Assembly: GCF_011250635.1 (NCBI RefSeq)
Contig: NZ_JAANNP010000001.1
Coordinates: 962,933 to 1,026,932 of the forward strand
From: Motilibacter deserti
GTDB lineage: Bacteria > Actinomycetota > Actinomycetes > Motilibacterales > Motilibacteraceae
Direction of reading: 5' to 3'
DNA: 64,000 bases
The notes beneath the pieces were generated by a model. The model was not told the DNA's origin. It made no database searches and saw only the letters and a list, made by a program, of their open reading frames with translations. The translations under genes and the position numbers were made by a program. Numbering within the stretch: the stretch's first letter is position 1; every line of letters starts with the position of its first letter. Below are positions 19,168-28,978 of the stretch, piece after piece.

Positions 19168-21492
19168 GTGCCGCTCCTAGCCCCGCACCGGCCCCAGGGG
19201 TCCCTCCTGGCCGGAGCACCGCTGCGACTCGCCGCCGCCATGGCCGCGAGCGGAGCGGCGTACGCGGGAAGCGCCCTGACGGCCGGCCGCACCGGCTCGG
19301 CGGGCCTGGACGTGCTCGCGGGCGCGCTCGCCCTCGTCACGGTCGTCACCGCGTGCACCGTCCTCTGGTGGCGCGCCTCCCGGGTCCGCGAGGAACGGGA
19401 CGTGTGGCACCGCCTCGCGCTCGCGTTCACCGCAGCCGGTGCCGGCGTCGTCGTCGCCCGCCTGCTCGGGGCGCTGGGGCTGGGTGACGGGACGCTGGTC
19501 GAGCCCATGACCGCTGGCTCGGTCGTCGCGTGCGTGCTGATCTACCAGGGGCTCATCCGCTGGAACCGGCACCGGACCGCGATCGCCGACCCCGGCGACT
19601 GGCTGAACGGCGTGAGCGCGGCCTTCGCCCTGATCGCCATCGGGAACCTCGTCCTCGCGCGCCTGGACGGCCCGTTCGACGGGTGGACGGGCTGGGAGAC
19701 GCAGCCCTGGCTGGTGCGCGGCGCCGTCGGCTTCGTGGCCGTCGGGACCGCCGCGTCGCTGAGCGCGCTCGGCGGCCTGCTGCGTGACCGGCGGCTCTGG
19801 CTCGTGACGGCCGGGCTGGCGGCCGCGTTCGCCGGCGACCTCTCGGCCGGCCTGCTGGCCGCGTCGGAGGCGGGGCCGCGCAGCGCCGGCTCGGAAGCTG
19901 GATGGGTGCTGGCCGCCGTGCTCGTCGCAGCCTGCGCTCTCCGCCGCCCGATCATGGTCGACGCGCGGCCGACCACGCCGGGCGAGCCGACGGTGGGCGC
20001 GCTCGTGGTGCTGCTGGCCGGCACGCTGACGCTCGGGGTCATGGCCGACCAGCCTCTGACCGACCCTGCCGTCTGGTTCGCGATGCTGGCCGTCCTCGGC
20101 GTCAGCGTGCGTGTCCTGGGCGACGTGCGCTCGCTCACCGAGCTGGCCCAGACGCGGATGGAGGCGCGTACCGATGACGTCACCGGCACGGCCAACCGGC
20201 GCGCGCTCGTGCGCCGGCTGGACGGCCTGACCGCCGCCGGCGAGAAGGTGAGCCTCGTCCTGCTCGACCTCGACCGGTTCAAGGAGGTCAACGAGGCGCT
20301 GGGGCACGACACCGGGGACGACCTGCTCAAGGCCGCCGCCTCGCGGATGGCGGACGCGCTCCCCGAGGGGTGCATCCTCGGCCGGCTGAGCAGCGACGAG
20401 TTCCTGATCGTGGTCCCCGGGGCGCACGACCGGGCCCAGCAGCTGGCCCAGCAGGTCCAGGCCGCGGCCAGCGGGACGTACGAGCTGCACGGGACGCTCG
20501 TCGACGTCCACGTCACCGGCGGGCTCGCCAGCTTCCCGCTGCACGCCAGCACCTCGTCGGGCCTGCTGCGCTGCGCGGACTCCGCGGTGCGCGAGGCGAA
20601 GCAGCGCGGATGGGGCCTCGCGGTGTTCGACGAGGACCACGACCGGGACGTCAACGAGCGCGCCCGCACGCTCGAGCAGCTGCGCGCGCTGCTTCCCGTC
20701 GACGGGTCGCGGCCGGCGCAGCCGCGCTACTGCGGAGAGCTGGTCCTGCACTACCAGCCGCAGCTCGACGTCACCGACTCCACCATCGTCGGGGTCGAGG
20801 CCCTGGCCCGGTGGCAGCACCCCGAGCGTGGCCTCGTCGCGCCTCTGGACTTCCTCGGCCTGGTGGAGAGGTACGGCCTCGTCCGACCCCTGACCCTGCG
20901 TGTGCTGGACATGGCGCTCGCCCAGGCCCGGGCCTGGCGCGAGGGCGGGCGCCCGCTGCGCGTGGCGGTCAACCTGTCCGCGACGAGCCTGCTCGACAGC
21001 GCCCTGCCGGACGAGGTCGGCCGGCTGCTGGCCGAGCACGGGGTGCCCGCGTCCGACCTGCAGCTCGAGATCACCGAGACCGCGGTCATGTCGGACTCGG
21101 TACGCGCCCGCGCCGTCGTGGCCGCCCTCGCCGGGATGGGGGTCTCGCTGAGCATCGACGACTACGGGACGGGCTACTCCTCGCTCGCGTACCTGCGCGA
21201 CCTCGATGTCGATGAGCTGAAGCTCGACCGCAGCTTCGTGTCCGACATCGTGTCCGACCCGCGCTCGCTCGCGATCGTGTCCAGCACGGTCGCGCTCGCG
21301 CACAGCCTCGGCCTCCGCCTCGTCGCCGAGGGCGTCGAGGACGCAGCGACGCTCGACATGCTCGCCGGCCTGGGCTGCGACGTCAGCCAGGGCTTCTTCC
21401 ACAGCCGGCCGATCCCCGCGTGCGAGCTCGAGTCGTGGCTCGGTCGGCACGCGCGGGAGGCCGCACGCGCCGAGGAGCCAGTGCCGAGCTGA
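19168..21492 (+). CDS. Membrane GGDEF-EAL protein, likely c-di-GMP phosphodiesterase
   Basis: 774 aa from GTG 19168. The N-terminal 310 residues hold about eight to nine TM helices, a membrane sensor region. The GGDEF domain (about 335-500) has a degenerate signature: the active-site loop reads SSDEF at 408-412 instead of GGDEF. The EAL domain (about 530-765) keeps E544-A-L, VNLSATSL, LEITETAV, IDDYGTGYSS, ELKLDRSFV, VAEGVED and QGFF. This predicts a c-di-GMP-hydrolysing enzyme with a non-synthetic, perhaps GTP-sensing, GGDEF domain. A TTG at 19117 is the alternative start. The stop lies in an 18-bp tandem duplication. Confidence 0.88.
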   Translation: MPLLAPHRPQGSLLAGAPLRLAAAMAASGAAYAGSALTAGRTGSAGLDVLAGALALVTVVTACTVLWWRASRVREERDVWHRLALAFTAAGAGVVVARLLGALGLGDGTLVEPMTAGSVVACVLIYQGLIRWNRHRTAIADPGDWLNGVSAAFALIAIGNLVLARLDGPFDGWTGWETQPWLVRGAVGFVAVGTAASLSALGGLLRDRRLWLVTAGLAAAFAGDLSAGLLAASEAGPRSAGSEAGWVLAAVLVAACALRRPIMVDARPTTPGEPTVGALVVLLAGTLTLGVMADQPLTDPAVWFAMLAVLGVSVRVLGDVRSLTELAQTRMEARTDDVTGTANRRALVRRLDGLTAAGEKVSLVLLDLDRFKEVNEALGHDTGDDLLKAAASRMADALPEGCILGRLSSDEFLIVVPGAHDRAQQLAQQVQAAASGTYELHGTLVDVHVTGGLASFPLHASTSSGLLRCADSAVREAKQRGWGLAVFDEDHDRDVNERARTLEQLRALLPVDGSRPAQPRYCGELVLHYQPQLDVTDSTIVGVEALARWQHPERGLVAPLDFLGLVERYGLVRPLTLRVLDMALAQARAWREGGRPLRVAVNLSATSLLDSALPDEVGRLLAEHGVPASDLQLEITETAVMSDSVRARAVVAALAGMGVSLSIDDYGTGYSSLAYLRDLDVDELKLDRSFVSDIVSDPRSLAIVSSTVALAHSLGLRLVAEGVEDAATLDMLAGLGCDVSQGFFHSRPIPACELESWLGRHAREAARAEEPVPS

Positions 21493-21518
21493 GGGCGGGC
21501 GCCGAGCTGAGGGCGGGT
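21483..21518. repeat. 18-bp tandem duplication across the GGDEF-EAL stop codon
   Basis: Units GCCGAGCTGAGGGCGGG(C/T) at 21483-21500 and 21501-21518. The gene's TGA stop is inside unit one and recurs in the same frame in unit two. Confidence 0.85.
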
Positions 21519-21561
21519 GCGTGCACGACTGAAGCGCGCTCGCGACGGGCAGAGTCGCCGC

Positions 21562-22512
21562 GTGCCCGAGACCTGGCCGGCGAGCCCCTTCCGCGTGGGC
21601 ATCTCTGGCTGGACCTACAAGCCCTGGCGGGGCGTGTTCTACCCGCCGAAGCTCGCCCAGCGACGGGAGCTGGAGCACGCCTCGCGGCAGCTCAACTCCA
21701 TCGAGATCAACGGCTCGTTCTACTCCTTGCAGCGGCCCGAGTCCTACGCCAAGTGGCACGCGGAGTCGCCCCCCGGCTTCGTGTTCTCCGTCAAGGGGCC
21801 GCGCTTCATCACGCACATGAAGAAGCTGGCGGGCGTCGAGACGCCGCTAGCGAACTTCTTCGCCTCCGGGGTGCTGGCCCTGCGCGAGAAGCTCGGCCCG
21901 GTGCTCTGGCAGCTGCCACCGACCCTCGGCTACGACCCCGACCGGCTCGCGGCGTTCTTCGCCCAGCTGCCGAGGTCGACGTACGCCGCGGCCGAGGTCG
22001 CCGCCCGGCACGACGAGGAGCGGATGAAGGACCGTGCCCTGACCGTCGCCGACGCCGACCGGCCGCTGCGGCACGCACTCGAGGTGCGGCACTCCTCGTT
22101 CGAGGTGCCCGGCTTCGTCGAGCTGCTACGCGAGCACGACGTCGCGCTCGTCTGCGCCGACACCGCCGGCAAGTGGCCCATGCTCGACGACGTCTCCAGC
22201 GACTTCGTCTACGTGCGGCTGCACGGTGCCGAGGAGCTCTACGTCAGCGGGTACGACGACCCCGCGCTCGAGGCGTGGGCGCGCAAGATCCGCACCTGGC
22301 AGGCGGGCGGCACGCCGACCGACGGCCGGGTCCTCTCCCCTCCCGCTGCGTCGCGCGAGCGGGACGTCTTCGTCTACTTCGACAACGACGTCAAGGTACG
22401 CGCGCCGTTCGACGCGATGGCGCTCGCCGGCAAGCTGCGCGGCGAGGACCTGCCCGCTGGGCCCGGGCCCGGTGTGGACGCGGCGGGCGAGCCGGCAGTC
22501 GCCAGCCGGTAG
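21562..22512 (+). CDS. DUF72 (YecE-like) protein
   Basis: 316-aa TIM-barrel-like protein of the DUF72 family: RVGISGWTYKPWRGVFYPP, then LNSIEINGSFYSLQRPESYAKW, FVFSVKGPRFITH, LGPVLWQLPPTL, ALEVRHSSF, FVYVRLHG and DVFVYFDNDV. DUF72 proteins are cytoplasmic and of unknown biochemical activity. GTG 21562 begins just before the conserved domain; an in-frame start at 21517 would add 15 basic residues. The last codons and stop are part of a 14-bp repeat array. Confidence 0.9.
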   Translation: MPETWPASPFRVGISGWTYKPWRGVFYPPKLAQRRELEHASRQLNSIEINGSFYSLQRPESYAKWHAESPPGFVFSVKGPRFITHMKKLAGVETPLANFFASGVLALREKLGPVLWQLPPTLGYDPDRLAAFFAQLPRSTYAAAEVAARHDEERMKDRALTVADADRPLRHALEVRHSSFEVPGFVELLREHDVALVCADTAGKWPMLDDVSSDFVYVRLHGAEELYVSGYDDPALEAWARKIRTWQAGGTPTDGRVLSPPAASRERDVFVYFDNDVKVRAPFDAMALAGKLRGEDLPAGPGPGVDAAGEPAVASR

Positions 22513-22547
22513 TCGCCAGCCGATGGTCGCGAGCCGGTAGTCGTACG
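22497..22547. repeat. 14-bp tandem repeat at the DUF72 stop codon
   Basis: Three units of AGTCGCCAGCCGGT type (22497-22510, 22511-22524, 22525-22538, up to three mismatches) and a partial fourth. The TAG stop (22510-22512) spans the first junction. Confidence 0.8.
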
Positions 22548-22554
22548 ACCTCTG

Positions 22555-22591
22555 TCCACTGTCGGCGTCGACGCCGCGCGGGGACAGTGGA
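22555..22591 (+). promoter_or_regulatory. Hairpin overlapping the ribosome-binding site of the 22595 gene
   Basis: Nine-bp inverted repeat TCCACTGTC (22555-22563) and GACAGTGGA (22583-22591) enclosing a 12-nt palindrome GGCGTCGACGCC (22564-22575). The right arm contains the GTGGAG ribosome-binding site of the downstream ATG at 22595, so the fold could hide it; it could equally be a DNA operator. Confidence 0.45.
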
Positions 22592-22594
22592 GCC

Positions 22595-23005
22595 ATGAAG
22601 CCTTCGACGACGCGACGACTCACCCTCCTGCTCGTGACGACCGCCGCCGCGGCCCTGCCGCTCGGCGCGCCCACGGCCGCGCAGGCCTCCGGCAAGGGAG
22701 ACGACGAGATCCGGAAGTCCGGTTCCTGTTCGTCCGGCGGACGGTGGGAGCTCAAGGCCAAGACCGACGACGGCGGCCTCGAGGTCGAGTTCGAGGTGGA
22801 CACCAACCGGGCCGGGCAGACATGGTCCGTGCGGGTCACCGACAACGGCGCGCAGGTCTTCCGCGGCTCGCGGACCACCCGCCCGCCGAGCGGGTCGTTC
22901 TCCGTGGAGCGGCACATCACCGACCGGTCGGGCACCGACACCATCGTGGCCACCGCGACCCGGTCGGGCACGAGCCAGCGGTGCACGGGGCGGTTGAGCA
23001 TCTGA
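22595..23005 (+). CDS. Small secreted protein
   Basis: 136 aa. A Sec signal peptide (MKPSTTRRLTLLL..., cleavage after TAAQA near 30) is followed by a beta-rich domain (SGGRWELKAKTDDGGLEVEFEVDTNRAGQTW, then FRGSRTTRPPSGSFSVERHITDR). Two Cys at the ends of the domain (SGSCSSG and SQRCTGR) could form a disulfide. It looks like a small immunoglobulin-like secreted domain of the type found as hypothetical proteins in actinobacteria; no function is known to me. GGAG lies 4 nt before ATG. It is followed by a strong terminator hairpin. Confidence 0.8.
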   Translation: MKPSTTRRLTLLLVTTAAAALPLGAPTAAQASGKGDDEIRKSGSCSSGGRWELKAKTDDGGLEVEFEVDTNRAGQTWSVRVTDNGAQVFRGSRTTRPPSGSFSVERHITDRSGTDTIVATATRSGTSQRCTGRLSI

Positions 23006-23023
23006 CGCTGGGCCGGGGTGGCG

Positions 23024-23061
23024 GGGCTGGTGCCGGGCAGGGCGGTACCCGGCGCCAGCCC
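23024..23061. terminator. Bidirectional hairpin terminator
   Basis: Fourteen-bp stem (23024-23037 with 23048-23061, one G-U pair) and 10-nt loop. It is placed between the convergent secreted-protein gene and the membrane-protein gene. Confidence 0.75.
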
Positions 23062-23075
23062 ACGCGTCAGGGCCC

Positions 23076-23501
23076 CTAGTCGAGCAGGTAGGCGATCGCC
23101 GCCCGGCTCAGCGGGGAGACGTAGAGCGCGGCACCGGCGAGAGCCACGGCCACGGCCGCGGCGTACAGCACCCGCGCCACGACGTCGCTCGCTCGGCCCA
23201 TCGAGGCGATGCCGAGCGCGGCACGCACAGCCACGACGAGGCACACCAGGGGCAGCGCGAAGACCGAGGCGAAGACGGCCATCGTGAGCAGCACGTCGAT
23301 GAAAGGGATCCCCGGGGCTTCCCAGACGGTCTCGTCGCGGTACGGCTGGACGACACCCACGACGAACACGAGGTCGGCCGCGGCGGCTGCGGCGAGCGCC
23401 CGGCCAGCGCTCCACCTGCGCGCGGCGGTCTCGTGCGGCCGGACACGTCCAGCGGCTGCTGCCGCCCCGACCGGGGGCGTCCCGTAGCCACGCGTCGTCA
23501 T
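23076..23501 (-). CDS. Small membrane protein of unknown function
   Basis: 141 aa. A short Gly/Ala-rich cytoplasmic N-terminus is followed by four hydrophobic segments (LAAAAAADLVFVVGVV, FIDVLLTMAVFASVFALPLVCLVVAV, VARVLYAAAVAVALAGAALYV and the C-terminal AAIAYLL). No motif identifies a family. ATG 23501 has a weak AGGGGG upstream; in-frame starts at 23516 and 23531 are alternatives. It is convergent with the secreted protein gene and shares its terminator. Confidence 0.6.
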   Translation of the reverse strand: MTTRGYGTPPVGAAAAAGRVRPHETAARRWSAGRALAAAAAADLVFVVGVVQPYRDETVWEAPGIPFIDVLLTMAVFASVFALPLVCLVVAVRAALGIASMGRASDVVARVLYAAAVAVALAGAALYVSPLSRAAIAYLLD

Positions 23502-23813
23502 GGAGCCCCCTGTCATCGACACGGTAGGCACGGTCGCATTCCCCGAGCCTGAGAAGCAACCGCTTCCCCCCGGTCAGCGGCATCGGTACGCACCAGTGAC
23601 CCGCACACGAGCACGACAGCGCACCGCCGGCGCGTCGCGACTCGGCCCGCGAACGGCGACGCACGCCCGCCCACTTCCCGAGCCGGCCGCACGCGCACGA
23701 CCGACCGCACGACCGGCCGCCGAGCCAGCCCCGCGCACGCTCGCCAGCTGACCGTCGCCCCGGGTCCAGGCACCGGCTGAACATCGTCCGAGCCAGGATT
23801 CACCAGCTGAACA
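23502..23813. other. Gene-poor, repeat-rich spacer
   Basis: About 310 bp between two minus-strand genes. No credible coding frame. It holds a repeated CGCACGACCG (near 23692 and 23704) and most of the 30-bp array at 23741-23830. A promoter for the gene at 23501 should lie here, but no clear -35/-10 pair is visible. Confidence 0.6.
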
Positions 23814-23830
23814 TCATCCGGGGTCCAGGC
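23741..23830. repeat. Three degenerate 30-bp tandem units at the HNH-gene stop codon
   Basis: Units at 23741-23770, 23771-23800 and 23801-23830 share the pattern C(A/G)CC(A/G)GCTGA-C-TC then CCAGG. The HNH-gene stop (complement 23814-23816) lies in the third. Confidence 0.7.
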
Positions 23831-25388
23831 TCTCCGGCGGCACCGAGTAGCGCCGTCCGAGCGGCGTCCTCCAGTGGGTCGTCCCGTCGGGAGCCCGGGT
23901 CGCTTCCCATCCGCCGTGCGTCTTGGCGTTGTGCCATCGTCGCCGGAGCGGCTGCAGGTTGTCCCGTTTGGTGTTCGCGCCGTCGTACGGCTCGATGTGG
24001 TCCAGGTCCGACTGGTCGGCGGGCTGGCCGCTGCCCGGGCCTCGACAGGTGCGGTCGCGCGCCGTCACGAACGCGGCGAGGCGTGCACTCGGCCGGTACG
24101 TCGTCGCTCCGACGTCGAGCAGCTCCCCCGTCTGCGGCTCGACCAGCCAGCGCTTCCACGCCCCGTCCGACGCCAGCTCCCGGACGACCGGCGCGGGGAT
24201 CGGGCCGTACCCCGCCAGCTCGCCGGGCCGCTCGGAGAGCCCGAGCAGGGTGTCGAGCGGAGCGGTGACCCGGACGGCGGGCACCGGGACGGCCGCGCGC
24301 GCGAGGCCAGGCAGCACCGTCGGGTCGCCCAGGAGGGCGCCGCAGAGGGCGACCAGGCCGTCGACCCGGCGTGCGGACAGGGGGACGTGCTCACCCGTCT
24401 CCGGATCGTTCTTGGGCAGCGTGGCCGCGACCGCGTCGAGCGCAGCGAAGATCGTCGCGACCCCGGCCGCGTCGGTGCGCACCTCGAGGGCGGCCATCCC
24501 GTCCGGCTCGGCATAGCGCTGCACGCCGCGCCCGGCACGCGCCCGCTCGTGGCGCTCGGCCGCGGACGCGGGGTCGACCGCGAGGACGGCGCGGCGCAGG
24601 GAGCGCCGGGTCTGCGCCACCGTCTGCTCCGGCGCCCGCGGCAGGAGCCGCTCCTGCACCTGCGCGACGGCGTCGGCGTCCTGGAGCTGGGCGACGGCGT
24701 CGACGACGGCGCTCGCCTGCCGGGGCTCGATCCGCCCGCGCTCCAGCTCCACCAGTGTGGGGGCGCACCGCCCCGTGAGGGCGGCCGCTTGCCGCAGCCG
24801 GGTCGTCACGGTCGGCAGCGACCACCGCAGCGCGGCGCCGATCTCGGCCTCGGCCGCGTCCTGGCCCGACCAGTGCTCGGCCGCCGCGCTCTCCGGCGCG
24901 GGGGCCAGCTCGGACGCGATCGCGTCGCGTGCCGCTGCGAGCGCTCGGGCCTGCTGCGCAGCCAGCCACGACGCCATCCGCTCCCAGCCGCGCACGACCT
25001 CGAGCCGGTCGTCCGCGGACAGCTCGCGGGTCGCGGCCTGCTGCAGCACCGCCCCGAGCGCCGGGCCGGGGCGCATGCTCGCGAGGAACTCGGCCACGGG
25101 CTCGCCCGGACCGGGCAGCACGGCCAGGACAGCTTCCGGGGAGACGATCCCGCGGCGTACGACATCGCCCCGGATCACTCCGCCCAGCGCGGCTTCCAGG
25201 CCGGTGCGGGCCTCGCGCTCGCTGCGGGCGAGGAGCAGTCCGGGAGGGGCAGCCGCGTGCCGGCTCCCGAGCTCGCACACCGGATGGCCAACCTCGCCAA
25301 GGGCCGAGAGCACCAGGCGGCGGCTGGTGACGCGGCTGCGCGCTACCCCGCCCTCGGAGGCGCGCTCCCACCCCGGCTTCGGATCCAT
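23814..25388 (-). CDS. DUF222 / HNH endonuclease-signature protein
   Basis: 524-aa protein. A long DUF222 helical region (about 60-420; WERMASWLAAQQARALAAARDAIASE, EIGAALRWSLPTVTTRLRQAAALTG) precedes a C-terminal HNH nuclease domain with His464, Asn477 and His486 (DLDHIEPYDG, KRDNLQP, RWHNAKT) and CRGPGSG before it. Such proteins are multicopy in actinobacteria and resemble the mycobacterial 13E12 repeat proteins. Nuclease activity is presumed, not shown. ATG 25388 is chosen; the frame extends to 25496 without a better start. There is no flanking mobile-element signature. Confidence 0.85.
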   Translation of the reverse strand: MDPKPGWERASEGGVARSRVTSRRLVLSALGEVGHPVCELGSRHAAAPPGLLLARSEREARTGLEAALGGVIRGDVVRRGIVSPEAVLAVLPGPGEPVAEFLASMRPGPALGAVLQQAATRELSADDRLEVVRGWERMASWLAAQQARALAAARDAIASELAPAPESAAAEHWSGQDAAEAEIGAALRWSLPTVTTRLRQAAALTGRCAPTLVELERGRIEPRQASAVVDAVAQLQDADAVAQVQERLLPRAPEQTVAQTRRSLRRAVLAVDPASAAERHERARAGRGVQRYAEPDGMAALEVRTDAAGVATIFAALDAVAATLPKNDPETGEHVPLSARRVDGLVALCGALLGDPTVLPGLARAAVPVPAVRVTAPLDTLLGLSERPGELAGYGPIPAPVVRELASDGAWKRWLVEPQTGELLDVGATTYRPSARLAAFVTARDRTCRGPGSGQPADQSDLDHIEPYDGANTKRDNLQPLRRRWHNAKTHGGWEATRAPDGTTHWRTPLGRRYSVPPESLDPG

Positions 25389-25671
25389 GCCGGCGAAGCT
25401 AGCTGCCACCACTGACAGAGCCCCCGAGCAGCGCGGCGCCGCGTCCCGCGGCACGTCGACGGAGGCAGCGGGACCTGGCATGCGGGCCAGAGGCACCAGG
25501 CAGCCCAGGCGGATCGCTCAGGCGACGGCTTCAGGCGGACGACCTGGGCGCACGACCAGGCAGACGGCTCAGCCGGAAGGCCGAGCGCGCGACACGCTAC
25601 GGCCCCGGACGCAGCCCGCCGTCAGGTCGGGCACCGTTGTGCTCGGAACCCTCTCCGCGCGACGCCCGCCG
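25389..25671. other. Non-coding spacer with degenerate short repeats
   Basis: 283 bp without a credible gene. Between 25500 and 25580 a CAGGCGGA/CAGGCGAC-type 8-13-nt motif recurs about five times, similar in style to the repeats at neighbouring stop codons. No terminator hairpin stands out. Confidence 0.45.
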
Positions 25672-26952
25672 CTACGACCCCGCCCGCCACGAGCGCAGGT
25701 ACGCCTCCTGCGCCGGCGTGAGCACGTCCAGCGCCAGCCCCAGGGACTCCAGGGCCAGCCCCGCGACGGTGCGGTCGATCCCGGCCGGCACCGGGTGCAC
25801 CCCGCGCGGCAGCCCGGCGTCGAGCAGCCACTCGGCGGTGAGGGCCTGGAGCGCGAACGCGACGTCCATGACGGCGGGCGGGCTGCCCTCGGCGGCGGCG
25901 AGCCCGGCGACGCGCCCCTCGGCGACGAGCAGGACGCGGCGGCCGTGGGGCAGGACGTACTCGTCGACGCCGGGCCGCACCGCCACGTTGCGCTCGACGG
26001 CGAGCGAGACCAGCCCGCGCACGTCGATCTCCACGTCGAAGTGGCCGGCGTTGGCGAGCACCGCGCCATCGGGCAGCAGGCCGAGGTGGGCGGCAGTGAC
26101 GACGTCGCGCGCGCCGGTGGCGGTCACGACGACGGAGGCGAGCGGCGCCGCGTCGGCCATGGGCAGGACGCGGTAGCCGTCAAGCGCGGCGTCCAGCGCG
26201 GCGGTGGGGTCGACCTCGGTGACGATGACCGAGGCCCCGAGCCCGCGCAGCCGCGAGGCGACGCCCCGGCCCACGTCGCCGTAGCCCGCCACGACGGCGG
26301 TGCGCCCGGCCAGCAGCATCCCGGTCGCGCGCAGCAGCGCGTCGACGGTCGACTGCCCACTGCCCCACCGGTTGTCGACGACGCGCTTGGTGGGCGTGTC
26401 GTTGACGGCGACGACGGGCAGCGCGAGCGCCTTGTCCCGCGCCATCTGCTGCAGCCGCAGCACGCCGGTCGCGGTCTGCTCGCACGCCCCGGCGACGACG
26501 CCGGACCTCAGCAGCGCCGGCCGCTCGGTGTGCAGGGCGCTGAGCAGGTCGCACCCGTCGTCGAGCAGCAGCGCGCGGCGTGCGCCGGTGAGCGTGTCGA
26601 GCGCCTGGCGCACGTCGGCGTAGTAGCCGGCCCGGTCCACCCCACGGCGCGCGGCGACGGTCATGCCGTCGGCCCGCAGGGCTGCGGCGACGTCGTCCTG
26701 CGTCGACAGCGGGTTCGACGAGCACAGCGCGACCTCGGCGCCTCCGGACGCGAGCAGCCGGGCCAGCACCGCGGTCTCCGCCGTGAGCGGCAGGCAGGCG
26801 ACGACCCGTACGTCGGAGAGCGGCCGCGCGGCCGCGAACCGCTCACGCAGCCGGGCGAGCACGGGCATCGCCCGCTCGGAGTGCGAGATGCGGCGAGCCC
26901 CCGCCGGGACGGGCACCGGGCGTACGGCGCCGTTCGACGGGGGCTCGACCAT
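25672..26952 (-). CDS. S-adenosylhomocysteine hydrolase-like paralogue with altered active site
   Basis: 426-aa homologue of adenosylhomocysteinase, of the shorter archaeal/Thermotoga type: it lacks the insert of the canonical enzyme, has the VDNRWGSGQSTVDALLRAT segment instead of [11 protein letters not shown], and ends at YLRSWRAGS without the KPDHYRY tail. The NAD site GYGDVG (223-228), K189, D193-N194 and H304 remain. The catalytic His of HMT is Pro55 (CLPLT), the EET glutamate is Gln159 (CEQTATG) and the GHP histidine is Ser357 (GSPPAVMD). Hydrolysis of SAH is therefore doubtful; it may bind another nucleoside or regulate AhcY. AGGA precedes ATG 26952. It lies 82 bp downstream of ahcY, probably in the same operon. 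Confidence 0.85.
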   Translation of the reverse strand: MVEPPSNGAVRPVPVPAGARRISHSERAMPVLARLRERFAAARPLSDVRVVACLPLTAETAVLARLLASGGAEVALCSSNPLSTQDDVAAALRADGMTVAARRGVDRAGYYADVRQALDTLTGARRALLLDDGCDLLSALHTERPALLRSGVVAGACEQTATGVLRLQQMARDKALALPVVAVNDTPTKRVVDNRWGSGQSTVDALLRATGMLLAGRTAVVAGYGDVGRGVASRLRGLGASVIVTEVDPTAALDAALDGYRVLPMADAAPLASVVVTATGARDVVTAAHLGLLPDGAVLANAGHFDVEIDVRGLVSLAVERNVAVRPGVDEYVLPHGRRVLLVAEGRVAGLAAAEGSPPAVMDVAFALQALTAEWLLDAGLPRGVHPVPAGIDRTVAGLALESLGLALDVLTPAQEAYLRSWRAGS

Positions 26953-26979
26953 TCAGACGTCCTTCAGCAGGCGACCGAG

Positions 26980-27034
26980 CTGCAGCGAAGCCCACTGCAG
27001 CGAACTGGGCTGCAGCGAAGCACGCTGCAGGGAA

Positions 27035-27039
<5 letters not shown>
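26980..27039. repeat. Four 15-bp tandem units after the ahcY stop codon
   Basis: CTGCAGCGAA-type units at 26980, 26995, 27010 and 27025, each 15 bp. The last includes the ahcY stop. Read on the minus strand beyond the stop, they would encode F-(A/P)-A-A/V-X pentads. Confidence 0.85.
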
Positions 27040-28506
<1,467 letters not shown>

Positions 28507-28510
<4 letters not shown>

Positions 28511-28917
28511 GCTGGCTCCTTGACAGTGCCGTGTGAGGGTGAGGTGGACGACGGGGACGCACCGCCCGAAGGCAGCGGCTCGACCGGGGGCAGCAGGCGC
28601 AGCTGCTTCTCCTGCTCCCAGCGCAGCGCCTCGACGGCGCTCGCGGTCGGAGCCTCGTCGAGCCAGGTGTGGACGGCCTCGCGCAGCGTCGGCTCGTTGC
28701 GGAGCCGGAGCGCGACCGCGACGTCGCCGATCTCCAGGCCCGTCTCGTCGAGCAGCGTGCGCAGACTGCGCAGCCGCTCCAGCTCGGCGCCGCCGTAGAG
28801 GCGGTAGCCGGCCGCCGACCGCTGCGGCACCACGAGGCCGCGCTGCTCGACATACCGGAGCATGCGCGGCGACCACCCGGTGGCCTCCGCCGCTTCCTGC
28901 ACCGTGAGCAGCTGCAC
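28507..28917 (-). CDS. MerR-family transcriptional regulator
   Basis: 136 aa. The N-terminal winged helix is of MerR type ([57 protein letters not shown]), followed by a helical region and a short Pro/Ser-rich end. It has no Cys, so it is not a metal- or thiol-sensing type; a nucleoside or methyl-cycle ligand is conceivable but is inference. GTG 28917 has no ribosome-binding site upstream. Its stop overlaps the ahcY start, suggesting that it autoregulates the regulator-ahcY-paralogue operon and perhaps the divergent deaminase gene. Confidence 0.88.
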
Positions 28918-28933
28918 AAGCGCTACGTTAGCA

Positions 28934-28950
28934 GGACCGTGTCAAGGTCC
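28934..28950. promoter_or_regulatory. Candidate MerR operator between divergent promoters
   Basis: GGACC-N7-GGTCC inverted repeat that overlaps a minus-strand TTGACA (complement of 28940-28945), in the 61-bp gap between the MerR and deaminase genes. An additional GCTA-N3-TAGC dyad lies near 28922-28932. No convincing -10 box could be fixed. Confidence 0.4.
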
Positions 28951-28978
28951 GCCAGCTCAGACTGCGAGGTGACCCGCC

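Noticed and set aside
23741-23830. CRISPR array
   Set aside because: Three degenerate contiguous 30-bp units without spacers and no cas genes.
23814-25388. Mobile element or homing nuclease insertion at the DUF222-HNH gene
   Set aside because: No terminal repeats, transposase or target-site duplication seen; such genes are ordinary residents of actinobacterial chromosomes.
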